Source: Sanderia malayensis
Lineage: Eukaryota > Cnidaria > Scyphozoa > Semaeostomeae > Pelagiidae
Length of the DNA: 64,000 bases
Reading direction: 5' to 3'
Assembly: GCA_013076295.1 (NCBI GenBank)
Contig: RQOL01000519.1
Coordinates: 1,674,001-1,738,000 of the forward strand
Part shown: piece by piece, positions 1 through 14,400 of the stretch
How the letters are laid out: each line of letters begins with the position of its first letter
Position numbering within the stretch: the stretch's first letter is position 1
Position numbers and translations under genes: made by a program
The notes under the pieces: model-generated
The model's input: the letters and a program-made list of their open reading frames with translations, nothing else
What the model was told of the DNA's origin: nothing
Databases searched by the model: none

Positions 1-299
1 ATGTTTTCTCAATCAATTCTAATGTGTTTCACCTCTCAGCAACCATTAATGTTATATGACACATTTCTGTTTTGTCAATTTCTCCTTGTGATATGTTAAG
101 TTCTTAAATTGTTAATTTCACCTGTCTCATATAGAGGTTTCAATTGAAGTCACCTCAAATGAAGACACTGATTTACTCTTGTCTGGCAGAATCAGATTTT
201 ATCAAGATCTTCTCCAAACAGCTGTTCCCTTGCACATTTCCTTTATTAATCAGTCCGCTATTTAATTAGCTTAAATCTGATAAGTATGATTGTTATCAC

Positions 300-420
300 T
301 ACCATTGTCTCAATCATAATCATAAACATAATCATAATCATAATCATAATCATAATCATAGCCATAACCATAACCATAGCCATAATCATAATCACAATCA
401 CAATCATAATCATAGCGATG
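300..420. repeat. Imperfect CATAAT/CATAAC hexanucleotide repeat
   Basis: Runs of CATAAT and CATAAC follow one another for roughly 115 bp. The Met/Ile-only reading frame across it on the minus strand is a by-product of the repeat and is not a gene. Confidence 0.9.
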
Positions 421-883
421 AAAATGATATAAACTTTTGCTATACAATTTAGACCAGGGAGGGGTGTAGCCTGCATTGGGAGGTGGGGAGCAGCTTCCCT
501 TTTTACAGCAGATTTCACTTGTTTATTGCAATCTGTTAGAAGCTCTTTCATGGATTGACTATCAGCACAAGTGAGCGGCTCACTCTTAAAGATCCCTGGC
601 CACACCCCAGATTTGAATTGTAGTTGTATAATATTCACTTAAATGTAATCCAATTCAAAGGCGAATTACTTGGACGGTTTCAGAGATTTATTCCCAACAA
701 TAACCTAATGAAATTGTTGTCTCTTTCCTTATGAAATATTCTTTACTTATAACCAAGATTTGTGCCGGAGAATGTAAACTTTCTTTTCCTCTGTTGTGCA
801 ATGGGTTTTCGAGCGGTCTCCGACTTGATAGCTACATCGACGAGACGGCCATGTTACGAATATTTCAATCAATAACAACGAGC

Positions 884-912
884 AAATGAATGAATGAATG
901 AATGAATGAATG
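884..912. repeat. (GAAT)n microsatellite
   Basis: About seven copies of a GAAT tetranucleotide in non-coding DNA. Confidence 0.9.
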
Positions 913-2431
913 GACATTGAAAGAATTACACTTTAATAAAGAACAAGCTTTCATTCAATAAAAACATGAAACGATTCGATTTGATATTGATCGAGACTGA
1001 TAAAATCAAGCTCATTCAATGATTGCCTCGAGAATTTCCGATGGGCAACCGTGAAACAGTCCGACTCGTTCAAAGGCAACATCTCATCATCATACTCTCA
1101 CATGACTCAACTGGAGAATCATCATCTTTATCGTGTTTATCAATCTTTCACAAGTTTGCGCCACCGAGATACTTCTAACCGATGCAGCATCAGAGTCTGT
1201 TGTTTCATTTGTGATCAAGATTGCATGTTTAGTGGTCATCTCTCTGATTAAATAATTCACGTTTCTTTATACCGTGTTATCCGGCATGTGTTGTTCGGTG
1301 CTGACGAGAATAGAAAGAATTCTTAAGCGTCCATACCACTTTGATCTTGTTAACTAATCACTTGGCTATGTTTTTCCGAAACGCAAATTGTAATACGAGT
1401 CACAGTAACTTATTTCATATGTCGTGTATTCACAAGGGCTGTTTAATAGCTTAATTTTTCCCTTCTCTAATTATTAATGCATGCGTGGCTTTAACTAATT
1501 GTAATTGTATATTAAAAGAGGGTATCCTGTGTACTTTAGTAAGGCTGTATTCGGATATTTGTATCACCAGCAAAGGATGTTAAATGCAGGCTTACATTAA
1601 CATTAAAACGCGACCAATGCTGACACGGAGCCTCGATTGCACTCCATAGCCTCATTTTCACATTCCTCCTACCCTTTTCAAGACTTTAACTCGTTTTCTT
1701 TTTATTTTAATGAAGCGAGGGGTACTGTCTCTCTCTCTACCCCTGAGGCTCCAACGCTTCATTACAACGTGCAGCAATATATTGAGAAACGTCCTAACCT
1801 ATTTCATTCCTTTGCAGGCAGTTGTATGCTCCATATTAAATGTGCTTGTTGCGTGCCCTACTTAGCATACCTACGCATTATTGAGGTCTTTGGGAAAGCT
1901 CACATCTCTTTACATGCAATGCACACCACATAGAAGGTAGGATATTACATGTATTAACAGCTAGATATGAACTGTGACAGTCACACACATGATCCGCAAT
2001 AAGTTATTTTATCGAATGCTTTGCATTGAATATGCATGAATTGCACTGGGAATTGGATGACCACCTCAAAACCTCATGCATGTATGCATCGAGCTGAGCA
2101 AAATGCGGAAGCATAATCAAATGCATATTTTCTCTTGACATCATCACGTTATTGCCACAAATTTTATCCTAATCATTGACCCAGTGGTGACCATTGTCGA
2201 ATGCAGGAATTCCTACTTACATTACTTATCCCTGCATTATCTAGAAGGTCTTAGCACAAGGTTGGAACATCGTTGTGGCAAGGCTCTGCTTTCTGTGACG
2301 CAGCAGGAAACTAATGATCTTTAAAAACAACTCCTCTTCTCACTTACCATAGCTTTTAGTTTTGGCATGTTACTTAATTCTGTCATTGCTTTCTTACTTA
2401 TTTCAGATCGTTGTTGAATCAGAACTTTGCA

Positions 2432-5400
2432 ATGCTTCGCAGCAATCACTTCATTGCCGCTGCACAGGAGCCATATGCTTTATATTATGTGGCGCAACGA
2501 TTAGATGGTAAGTTTGAGATTTTAGCCAATGATATTTTGCATTTATGGAGCACACGTGTATAGTGCAGGGAGCTAAAAGAATTGAACCTTGAATTGAACG
2601 CACGCAATTGAACCTTCGAACCTTTGATATCACGAACCCCCTCATTTGTTGGAAAAAACAAAAGTGCCGTGAAGCTAAAGCATTTGATCCATTGAACTGC
2701 TTCTTGATACAGTTCACTATTGAGACGGATTTGTTGCCCTCTACGAAGGAGCAAGGGGCATAAGTGCCCCCAATTTTTTGAAATAATCAGAAAAGCACGT
2801 TAAGATAAAGACAAAATGCTTTTAAAAGTTCGTGTTGTGCCTTGCAACTTCGAGTTCTTTAATCTTGACTTTATGGCATGTTACAGACATATGGTAAGAC
2901 CATGGGGTGATTTATATGTACTGTAGACTATGTATGTGTGTTGTTATTGTATTGAAAACTTCAAATGGCAATATCTCTTTGTCTCTCAATTTGCAAACGT
3001 CCTAAACAAATAATATGCAATGTGTCACATTGCATATTGTGGGTATTATGAGTTACCTATGCCTGCTATGTTGCATATTGCAACCTGAACCTAATATATG
3101 GCATGAAAATTTAAAGCTTCAAGTTAAAATGCCTATTTATATACTTTGTTGCAGCAACGTCTACTTTAGCATCTTGTTTATTGCAAAACATAAAGCTTGA
3201 CGAATTTGAATCGCTTTCGGGAAGAACATAAGAAGCTGTCTTGTTTGTATAAGGAGCTTTGTTGATAAAGTAAGAGAACTGGAGGGTTGGGTGGAGTGGG
3301 GTGCGTGGGTAAAAGAGTCGTGACTCACGCGTGATGCTAGAAGGTCGTAAATTGCATTTTATTTGTATCGTGCTCTTGCCTAAGGATAAGCGACGAGCAA
3401 CATCAAATACAGACAGGAAACTAATCTTTGAGCGGACAATGTCGTGTAAACATTAGTTTTAATTTATTTAGCACGAATCGGCAATTTAGAGTGCATTTCT
3501 AATTTTCCAAGGCTTTTTGCCGTGTCTATAGTGTGTTGTCTGTTTCTATCGAAGGAAAAGGTTGGGACTTCGGAAACGAGGCTAGTAATGGGTACATTTC
3601 TCCCAATATTCTGCAGAACTACTAATACGACACACCCCTGACATCCCCCGCTTATTACTGCCATCCCCCGCTTACTACTGCCATCAAACTTTTTGTTGGT
3701 GGCAATGTAACTATATTTGTTATTTACTAGCGTAAGCGTCATGTTATACAAATGCAAGCAAGGGTGTGGTAGAAGCAGTGAATGCCTGGAAATGACAGAT
3801 TTCTCCATTTGTCAACCAAGGATGCCTTAGATGCCTGAAGGGAAAATCTTTTGTGCACGCGCTTCAAAGTGTGTGTGAACGTAATGCTTAACGGATTATC
3901 CAATATATTTGATATTTTATCGTATATATTGGTCCTAATGCGACTCAATAGGAAATATACTTATTCTGAAGGTGGCCTTGTCGGACAGCATGCCTGTGCT
4001 ATTCCAAATAGTTTTGCCTTTGTTCAACGCCCCGTAGTACAAGCTTTATGCAATATCTCGCTATTCAATATGCCATACAGGGCTTCATAGCGGAATGCTG
4101 TGGCAAATCGTTGCTAATTTCTTAGAGTAATTGAAAGCAGCTCGCTTTCTTGATCGGTTCCTGTGGATGATCTATGCTTATGGGACAATGTACAGTGCTG
4201 CTAATATTCAATGCTAATTGTTGCTGTTGTTGTCTTATGACTGCGAGATTTTGAGGTCAATACTCATCTTGTTTACTTGGCTTCGTCTATCTTGGCTGGC
4301 GATCTTTGAATAGAGCGGGACAACCCGATCAGCCTGTGATTAATGAAGCCGTCCGACCTGCAGCCCCCTGCTGGATGGCTCGTAGCCTACCCTCTGTGTC
4401 TTGCCCGGTGCTTTAATTATAATTTACAATCGTTGAAGTCCAATATGGTGAACCTAACCTTGAAGGGTTGGGAAAATCATTCGAGGGTAAATTGTTTGTA
4501 CTGTGAAATAGCTCAATGGATCAAAAGCTAGCATTTGACTTTGACCTTCATTTCTTGAGATACGACACGGAGACCTAAGTTTGAGGCTAGATTTTAGTCG
4601 CTGGTTCGTTGTATAAAAATATCAAAATAACCGGATTGTGGAGGTTGAATGCAACTTCCATGTACCGGACACATTTACATTTCTCTGCATGTCCCAGTTG
4701 GAAGCGAACCAGGGTGCCCGGTATAAAAAGGTGTGCGCATTATGGACGTCTTTGGGAGGGCTTACTTCGCAGAGGTCGCTGGCTCGGCGCGGGAAGGGGG
4801 GAGGGAGAGAGTAGAGAGCCGCTCTGTTTCATTGAATGGGGATTAGGGGCCACTGTGTTTCATTGTCTCGGGAATCCGCCCCAAAGAACACTGAAATGCA
4901 ACGAGGAAGAAAGGCCGATTGCATGTGCCCCAGTTTAGAGATGAGTGTGTCATACTTTGAACAATGCGGATTAGTCAGTCAACTGTTTGTCTTCTCCTCG
5001 TGATAAGTAAGAAGTGGCCATCGAGTGTTGTTCTAACCAAAATAGCAGAGTGTGGTGGCGTTTGAAAGCGTATCCAGCTCTTTGATTTAGTATTGCTTTT
5101 CTACGTGATTTGAATGGTGAGCTTTTTGACTTGCTTTATCACCAAGAAAGAACGGAATTCTTAATTTAGCCAGGAATTAAGAGGCACAAATAGCCGATGT
5201 CGTTCGAAGTGGATGATATTTATTATTATTGACATTGGCTCATATCAATTTACAGAATAAACAAGAAGTATATTGGATTTTCAGTTATCGGTCATTGTTG
5301 TTGCAGAACATCAAACGACTTGGTTTATCGTCAAAGATATCATAAAAAAGTAAAAGGTAAGAACTCAGGTACATTTGAATTATTTTTCTGTTTTAGTGAT

Positions 5401-8400
5401 GTATGAATATTATTGTTAATGGGTGACAGTATGGAAATAGTATAGTGGTGTGTTTTCATAGATTTTACTCAGTTACTCAGTGTCATGTAGATTTCTTGTG
5501 GACTGGTTTTTGTGAAAGTAAGTAAAGGTGTGTTTTGGTTTGCTTGACATATCGAAGAAATTATTTCTTGTAACGTAACGGGGGGAGTTGTGGCCGTGTT
5601 GATTGACCATGTGGAAAATAAAAGGCCATGGTGTCACTGCACCAGAAACAAATGAAATGTTATCAAGAATCCCCTCGCTTCCATTCTCAATGAAAATTGA
5701 AATCGTGTCGTGAGTGAAATTTGTCTTCATCCGCGGAAAAACTTTTCAAGGACTCGGCACATCTATAAATTTACGAGCCTTCCGTTTCCAATAATCTTTG
5801 AATTCTTCTTCCTCAACTGCGTTTGGCACCTCGTAAACTTTACACTTGTCTCACATGTCAAACTGCTAAATCTTCCTATGCTATGGCAGAGCGAATGTTC
5901 AGACTGTCTGACTGACAAAGCTGCAGTGGTCGTTCGTTATGTATAATTTATTAGGTCATTTGGCAATTTAGGCCACGCCAACTGTGGGTTTTCAAAATCG
6001 TTAATCCTGGATGATTTTGTCTGAATTCTTCGGTTCTTTGCTTTCGCGATTTATTTAGACCATAAAATAAGATAACTTTGTTACATAAAAACGATTGCTA
6101 TGCGTTCATGTAAACAAAGTTGTGCGATCGTTTATGATTTAATTACGGCTTTCTAAGGGATGATGCTTTAGTTTATTCTTTCGCGGTAAAGCAGAGATTT
6201 CAAGATTTCAAGAGTTTGTAATTCTGTTTCCATATACCGTATCCAAAATTTCTTTCAGATTTTAATTGCACAAAGACTGTCGGTGTAGTTACTGTTAAAC
6301 GAGATTTGATTTTAATTTAAAGATTGGATTTTTAGGATTAAAAAAAATAATTTGCTGTGTTGACGATTTTAACTTAGCATTAGAGTTATTAGAGTTTACA
6401 TGTTTTTCGTTGGAATTGTCTAGAGGCAAGGCGAGTCTCAATTTGACAAAAATCTACTTTTGACAACGCCATGAGGAATTTGTCAACTTGACGCGAAGCG
6501 AAATTCAAAATAAAATATATTGTTTGCTATAATCCCCATGCTTCACCTCCAGAGAGAAAATTGTATGTCCTCAAATGGACGATATTCTCACTACGTAGGT
6601 TGAAGTCCATTTGAAAGAGTTCAAAGAAAAACATCGCAAACAATTAATAACAAAATGACGAGAAAATACGGGCAATTTGAACAATTGAAAATCCGGCCTA
6701 TTTTGAAGCAATCTAATTAAATGCAATTAATCATAAATTTTTCTCTTGATATCCATATACTTTAATCGGAGAAACTTTCGCGGGAAGAAACTTTCGCGAG
6801 GCAAGAAAAACGCGAAATTTATGGAATTAACTTTCGCGTTTCAGGCAAAATCGGATATTTCGCGCAAATAAACTTTCGCGTTCCAGCTAAGTCGAAATTT
6901 TTGCGCGAATAAACTTTCGCGAAAAGTCTGAACAGAAACTTTAAATAGAAATCTTGAAGTATCAGGAACTAGTAGAAAAGTTTTATGCAGAACCAACAGA
7001 TGAGGTGATCGTTGGAGCTTACAAGTCAGCAACCGATTTCTGCTCTTACTCCCCCAGTCAAGAAAAAAAAGCTTACTGATACTACTTCATCACGCAAACC
7101 TAGTCAAGACAGAGACATAAGAACGATGTTTTTTAGTAAAACTAAAAAAGAAAAGAAAACTAAACCAGCATTAGAAACTGACGCCATTGTTAATCGCCTT
7201 TCACTCTGGGATTACCAGTTTTTCACAATAGCGTTTTTGCGAGAATAAACTTTCGCGAATTTCCAATTTTGAAATATTAATTAAGAATAAACTTTCGCGA
7301 ATTTCATATTTTAGAAAATTTCGCGCAATAAACTTTCGCGAATTTTGGCCAAAAACGCGAAAATCGCGAAAGTTTCTTCCCGCGAAAGTTTCTCCGATTA
7401 AAGTATTGTAATTAACTAATTTTTATGCTGAAAATATATTTTGAGTTTGAGTTTAGCAGGCCGATTTTTTAAGCTTGCAAACAGCAGTGCGTTTTAATAA
7501 AATTTCCAGTTGAAAAACACCAAATTCAGTTGTTGTTTTGGTACATGTTGCATGTTATATAGTTGGCTGGCTTCAATTTGCAGTGACACAAATCAGCCGT
7601 AACAAATTGGTAAGTTTGTTGAGGAGGGAGTGAGTTGAGAACCATTAGGACCCTTGGAAGCAACCATTGCAAGTTGTGGGTGCCTTACTTTGCCCTTGCC
7701 TTGTTTAAGCAGCCATTGTAAGGCCGTTTTATACTCATCACGGACTAACGTGTGGCTGAGTGTTAACTTCAACTGGATGTTTATCTGAATGTACACACTT
7801 TTTATAAAAATACAGTCCTGTGAGAATATTGAGGTTCAGAATTGCCAAAAACAATGGAAATTTAAGAATAATCATTAAAAATATCGAGACCCAGCATAAA
7901 TTAAGCTATATTATTACAAAAGTGTGCAATGTGGCTCGCAAATGAATGCACTGCATGTGCTTTGACTGCCATGCTATTACTCCACTGGTATAAAATGAAT
8001 GAACGGGGATTGTCTGGACAAAAGTGCCCTGATTCATAAAGTGCAGTGTTGATTGGATATTTTAGTGGCAATTTCTTGCGTCACAGAATCCTGTTTAAGA
8101 TACCGCATTTTTTGTGTTATTTTTCTATTTTTAATACCTTGCCTGGAAATTCGTTAGCCCGCTGTGGACTGGGTCCAGACGTCTTCTTGGCCCAACACGC
8201 CACGTCATAAAATGGCGGACTGGTACAAAACATGGCCTGCCTACAGAGGCACGTCATTTGCACATGCCACGCAGAGATCATTGATCAAAAATATTTGCTG
8301 AATTGTGATACAAAAATCAGTAGTTTCATTATGGATGGTTGTTAGTTTTGCAATCTGTTTACATGCTGGTTGATTTGTTTAATTTTCAAGTCAGTTGAGG

Positions 8401-11400
8401 TGGCTGTACTCAATTAAGGTGATAGAGCCACCTGTTTACGAGATCACGATTATAATTGATTCGAAAAATTAACAATTTATTATCGTGGTGTTGAGATTCA
8501 CGAGTTTCAGTGCGAATTGGTACCATTTGTTATAGCTTGATGTGTGAGCACCTGAACTATAGCTAGTAGTGATGTGCCGAAGCCAGAAGTTGTTTTCTTA
8601 TTCTGCCATGCTATTTATCAACGCCGGGGGCTCTTATTAAACACTAAATGTTACTTCAATGAGAATCACAAATAGTATGTGTCTAACCAAACTGTAGCTG
8701 TAAACTTTTGTTGCTAGACACTGACATTAACATAGCTAGTGGCGTAGTAGTAGCGAGAGAGGGGGTGCGAGGAGTGCATGCTCTGTGTACAGTTGAGCAC
8801 CAACTAGCCACTCGTGATATTTAATGAGCAGAGCAAGATGGACATGAAAGGAGGTTCTTGTTTCTCAGTTGTCTTGGCTTAAGAGCGTTTTGTGATTGGC
8901 TGTAAGATGTGGCTGGCGTGTCTGATTGGCTGAGTGATGCTAATTGCTACCTTTGTTTTGGCTTCGAAGTTTTCCACGACCAGTGACACGACGTTTTGCA
9001 TTTGCAAGTAAATGTTGCGGCAAACTTCTTTAGTCTTGTTTGATGTGTTTGCTGAAAAAATCATTATCTCTTTTGTTGGCATAGCTAGGTAAACCGTGAC
9101 ACGATCACACGCAATGGTTTTAATAATATTAGATCCAAATGTTTTCACAGACGGCCGCTTAGTTTTCGTTTGATCTCCACGAAAGCCTTAAACAAGGCAC
9201 GGAAGCCAAGCCTTGAACCAGGGACGGAAGCCAAGCCTTGAACCAGGCACGCAAGCCCAGCCTTGAACCAGGCACGTAAGCCAACCAAGCCTTAAACAAG
9301 GCACGGAAGCCATCATATTCTATCTTCGTTGATTTCATCTGTTTCCTGGGAGCGTGTAAGTGACTCCTCAGGAATGCAAGCATGCGGATAATTGTTCAGG
9401 GTTTCCAGGATTTCAAGGTGTTACAAGGGGTTTCAGGGAGTACATAAGGGGTTCTCTTTCGATCATGTGATCAGTGATCTCTATACATTTATCTAATCAC
9501 GGATCTCTATAGCGAAGTTTTTTATGTTGGCGATGCCTCAGAGGTAGAAATAGGCAAAAATAATTGCTCCAGAGGGTATTTTGAAACTGGGTCAGAAAAG
9601 TTTGCATTTGCATCATTCTGCGTCAATGACGTGTTGTGTTTACCTGCCCTATTCTGTATCCAAGTGTGCTGTTGTGCCGTCTTATTTTTCCCACCAACAA
9701 TTGAACAAAAAAGGTTGTATCGGCTGGTATAGACTTGGAGAATGCTCCAGACTTGGAGACTGCTCCAGAAAGTCGTGCACGCAAGTTATTACAATGCAAA
9801 ATGTTTTCACAATACCTTGAATGCTGGTCATTTAATGTGCCATTGCAACGCACGGCGCCAAAACATACAGTCAGCCTTTTGTTGAGCAGACAATAGAGCT
9901 TATTTGTACAGGTTTCTCATTGTTTTGGTGAGCTTCATTCACTCTGCGCTCTCTTCATTATTAATCCATGCATCATTCAGTCCTGGTTCAGCCATCTGAA
10001 CGTATTGTCAGTCGTTCGTTGTTATTCAGGTGTTGAACTCGGTGCAGATAAGAAGGGTTTTTGGATTCGTGTTGAAACCGAAAGAGCAATCGATAAATCG
10101 TTTGGGCGAGGGGCTGGAATTAAGCCCTTTTTACCGCAGTTGGAGCCAACTCGCAAAGTTCTAAAGGTGTATAAGTAAGTTTAACGTCTTTTTTTAATTT
10201 TCATTAGCATATAAATGGTCTTTTGATCATTGCTAGCAAGTTCTCATCGTATGGCCATATGTTTTCTTGATCAAGTATGAGCAAATTCTATCGCTTCGTC
10301 TTTGAAACATTTTGTTGAATCAACCATCCGTCAAAACAAATATTTCTATCGACCGCTCTCAGCCCCTTGAAAAACATCCCATCCTACCAACCAACGTGAA
10401 CTTTTCCATGTTGATATTTCTTCAACGTTCAACCTACTGTTCTTTTCGTACGACCATTCTTGCAAAATGCCGGTACGAATATTGTCTCAAAGGTTTTTCA
10501 TACAGTGTTTGTTTTTATAAGTATCCGGCTGGCTGGCATAGACTGGAGTTACTGTACTATTTACTAAGGTACCAGACAGGTATACATAGTCGTGAATTCT
10601 TGCCATGAATGTTGTTTTAAGACCGACGTTTCGAGTTGTGTCAATATTGTGGACCGTTTGTTTGAAATTATATTCAAATATTCCCGTTGTTTGGAGCTTG
10701 TGTGTTTGGTGGCTTAGTTTTATTACTGCCAACTGTAAAATCCGCAAGGTATAGCGAGATAAATGAATTTTGAACTGGTTTTACGATCATTAGAAATTGA
10801 CACTTGATCAAGTTCCAGGTACTTAAGTTATTTTTTATTTTATCTCGATTCGAGTGTAGTTTCGCGGGGTGTATTTTTAATCGTCAGGAGGGCTTTTAAC
10901 CACTGAATTAAATGTCATTCAACTTTGAGTTACACAGAAAGGTTAGTCGAGGGTTTTTGAAGTTATCAACCAATACAATTATTCTGCACAGGAATGCTTT
11001 ATCTTTGCGTATAACACGATTCATTGTTTTTAGGCCAGGTTTTTGATATTCACTTTGAATATGTTTCTAAAGATAATAACCAAGCATTCATTGTCCCTCC
11101 CTCTCTCTCCCCGAAACATGCTTTTGGCTATATTCATGTAATACAGCCAGAGATAAGGCAATGGACCATGAAGTGCTTTCAATTTTACTAGTAATGCACC
11201 ACAGCTGAATGCAATATCTGATAATGTAACCTGCCCTAGTACCCCATAACCGTGTGACTTCAGAAAATTTGTTTTGTTTTCACTGAAGCGTGGTTGAGGT
11301 GGTGAACTAGTGGGCTCTCTTGTTCCATGTTTTCTGAGCTAATTTCCCCTGCTTGACCCATATCGCTGCATTGAACTTGAATATTTGGCTACACAAAGAC

Positions 11401-14400
11401 AATGTTATGGGTTTTGTTATGTTATCTTGGCTATAGTAATTGGAAATGCGTGGTTCTATAATGAGGATATGGAGCTATAAAGGTTTTGTGTTGTATTGTG
11501 CGCCGCAACGTGGACAAGTTCTGATGTTGTGATATGCAGTGGGCTGGGAGTATTTTTTCGGTTTTTCCGAGCTGTTCCTTCGTGATCTTTAAGCTTCGAT
11601 CATCCTCCATCCGCCCTCCTTTCATTGTACAATTCAAATAGAACTGGTTAAAAAAGTTACGATTTTGTTTTTCGAAACAATACACGCTTTACAAGCGGAT
11701 AGACCATTTTCCTCCATGCTTCTTTAATTATTTATGGCACCAACAGGGCACAGATAATAAGCTATATTAAAAATGCATATAGTATATGATGTACGTTTGA
11801 TGTCAATATGGGCTCTCTGGTCGCGCATTCAACTCGCAGCAGGGTAATGCTTGTGACGTGTACACTCAAGATCAACGTTTGTGTCAATTTCTTGTCCCCT
11901 TGTCCTTTTCTTGGAACAATGTCTTAAAGACCTTTAGTGGTGGCTGTTTAACCGTGGCCTAGCCCCTTATTTCAAAGGTGTAACAGTGTTTTTGTAGCAG
12001 TTACATAGACCAGAATGTAGTCTTTATGTATACTTAGGCAGTCTTTACACTAGGCCCACTACATGGCACGAATTCACAGAGCTTGAAAGTCTCCGTTGTT
12101 TTAAGTTGGGTGTTGTAAATATTTTGAGTCAAGTTTTTGTGCTTGTCATACTTGCTAAGCTGCCTGAAAGAAACCCATCTTGGAATATCCCACGCTTACA
12201 ATACGTTGCTTTTGTTTCAATGTTCAATAAAACAGCAGTTTCTATTATGTTTCGTTCAAATATTTCTTGTAAACACTACACTATCCTTTTTGTGTTGGAT
12301 AGAGTTTTCTGCGTTTTGCAATGAAAATATTTATTGACTTTGAAATACATAAACGTAATGTAAAATTCTAGTTATTGTTTATTTGGAAAATGAGGTCTAC
12401 CTGAGCTTAATTAACGGTTTGATTAAGCTATTTTATCACTACAAAAATACATTTATATTTTTTCAAAATGTTGGGGGTGTTTAATTTTATTATTTATTTT
12501 TTACAAGTAAAGCTTCATGTCTTTCGTGTTTCGTATGAGTAATTTTAATTTGATTTACATTATTCACCAGCTGCTTTGTTATACCTCAGGCGGGGCTGAG
12601 AATTTTATCAAGTTTAATAAAATTCCTGTGGAATAAATCTTTGTAAACAAATTTTCATTGGAGGACAGGATTATTGGGGATTAGGTCGATTTAAACTACA
12701 ACCAAATGGGTTATTGACTCGTTAAGCAAGGCAGTGAAGTGGAAAACGCTGAATAACATTCACTATTGAAGCCAGTTTAAAGTCACTGAAGTCTTCTACT
12801 AGTTTACCACTGCTTAATGTCCCAGCAGCATAATCCACGCGTCGCCATGTTTTTATAGCCTCGTTTTGCGGATGCGGAGTTTCGTTGCCGTAAGCTTGCT
12901 GCAATTGCCTCGATTACATTCAAGCATCAGCTTGACGCACTTGATAATGAACAATGAAGCCTTTGTTACGGTATTTTTTGCTTTTGGTGGACTATCATAT
13001 GTGCTAAATTGAAAGCTATTTTCAATTGGGCTTCCTGATTTCTTTTTTTATGAAAGGGCTTTTGACAAGAATACACAACGTTACCTTTGCGGAAACGCAA
13101 GTTTTATGCCATGAACACACTTTCTCGAGAGCCGAGAACAACGTGCTTGCTAATCCTGTTATGCACTGCCATGGATATGCTAAATGGATCGGGAGATTTG
13201 TTGATCCCCTCGATATCAATTTAATTGCAATTAATACCAGTCTGAAGGTACTCGACCTAATCGTATTATCAGTATCGAAATGGAGAACATAGCGCTTGTT
13301 TGTCGGCTGTTTATCTAATAGTCGGTGCCCACGGGATACGTTTTAATCGGTAAACATGTACCTTTATTCTTTGTATTATGCATGCCCAAGTTTCTTGTTG
13401 AGCCTTGGCAGCATATGTTGGCAGAGTCTCGATTAGACAGGAATTCATTATACGAAACCTTCACATCAAGCAGAGGCTGCTAAGACATGGCAGCTTGCCA
13501 GTACAGCGCATTCAGCTCAGCCTGATTTTCTCGTAATGTAATTCTCAGATGAGCATTATAAATGTTTCCGCTGAGACAGTAGGTAAATTTGAGAATTAAA
13601 TCGCGGATTTTCTATCACAGTTGGCCATCTGAATATTTCGAGTTTCTCTTTATCCTATCTTTTTATTAACCATTTTTTCTGAGCCTCTCCCTGATGCGTA
13701 AGTAGACGGATAATCTTGAAAGTTTAATTATTGAAACTTTGCGACGAATCTGGGCTACATTTCCCGTCGCTTACAAATCCCTCGTATGGCTATACTGCTT
13801 CGTTCATCAGTGGAAATACAGATGATTGTCTATTGCCAGTCTGAACAATGTGGTCGCTACGGTCGAGCTTGGCTAGATGTTACTAATGTAGCTACCTCTC
13901 TTTAGTAAATTATATGCCGTCTTTTGCTGGGATGCTCGTAATTCAGTTATTTGCCTAAAGTAAGACTATTGGTTTAATGGCAGTAGATAGTTCCACCTTA
14001 ACTTTATTAGGAGGGAGAAAGGTGGGCGGAAAAGTTTCCCTTGAGTTAAGCATTGGATTGTTGTGAATTTTATATCATTTCAAGGTGGGAGTTGAAATTT
14101 TCCGGGAGCGAGGACATTGATGTTTTTGGAACAGCAGGTAGCTTGGCATTGCATGGATTTACATTGTGTGTGATCTTACAGATACCCTCAGCACTGCAAA
14201 AGTTAAAGACACGAGCAATGCATCGGGCCTTGTTCTTAGCACCCAATGTATCACATGGTCGCCCTTTGACGGGCTTTTTCTCAGAATATTAACCCGGTGA
14301 TCAAAAGAAACATTACCCGATGCTTAGGCCAATGTTTGCAACTGATTTAGCGGTCATTGTTGACGATGAATGCAGGACCAGTCGATGGCAATTTGTCGGA

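Larger units (their letters stand above)
1..2406. other. Non-coding stretch, no gene seen
   Basis: No exon with convincing splice sites and open frame was found here. The stretch is AT-rich and holds two simple repeats (about 300-420 and 884-912). It ends at a good acceptor (TTATTTCAG at 2398-2406) that opens the first exon of the tentative gene below. It could be upstream flank or first intron of that gene. Confidence 0.5.

Noticed and set aside
258..638. 126-codon minus-strand frame rich in Met and Ile
   Set aside because: It is produced by the CATAAT hexanucleotide repeat; no splice or domain support.
4609..4938. 109-codon + strand frame near a GTATAAAAAGG TATA-like string
   Set aside because: No similarity to a known domain, no good downstream donor in frame, and the TATA-like string has no linked exon that I can defend.
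5307..5357. Exon-like block after TTGTTGCAG with donor GTAAGA
   Set aside because: Its phase does not fit the tentative gene at 2432-18152 and the peptide is only about 17 residues. At most it is a UTR exon.
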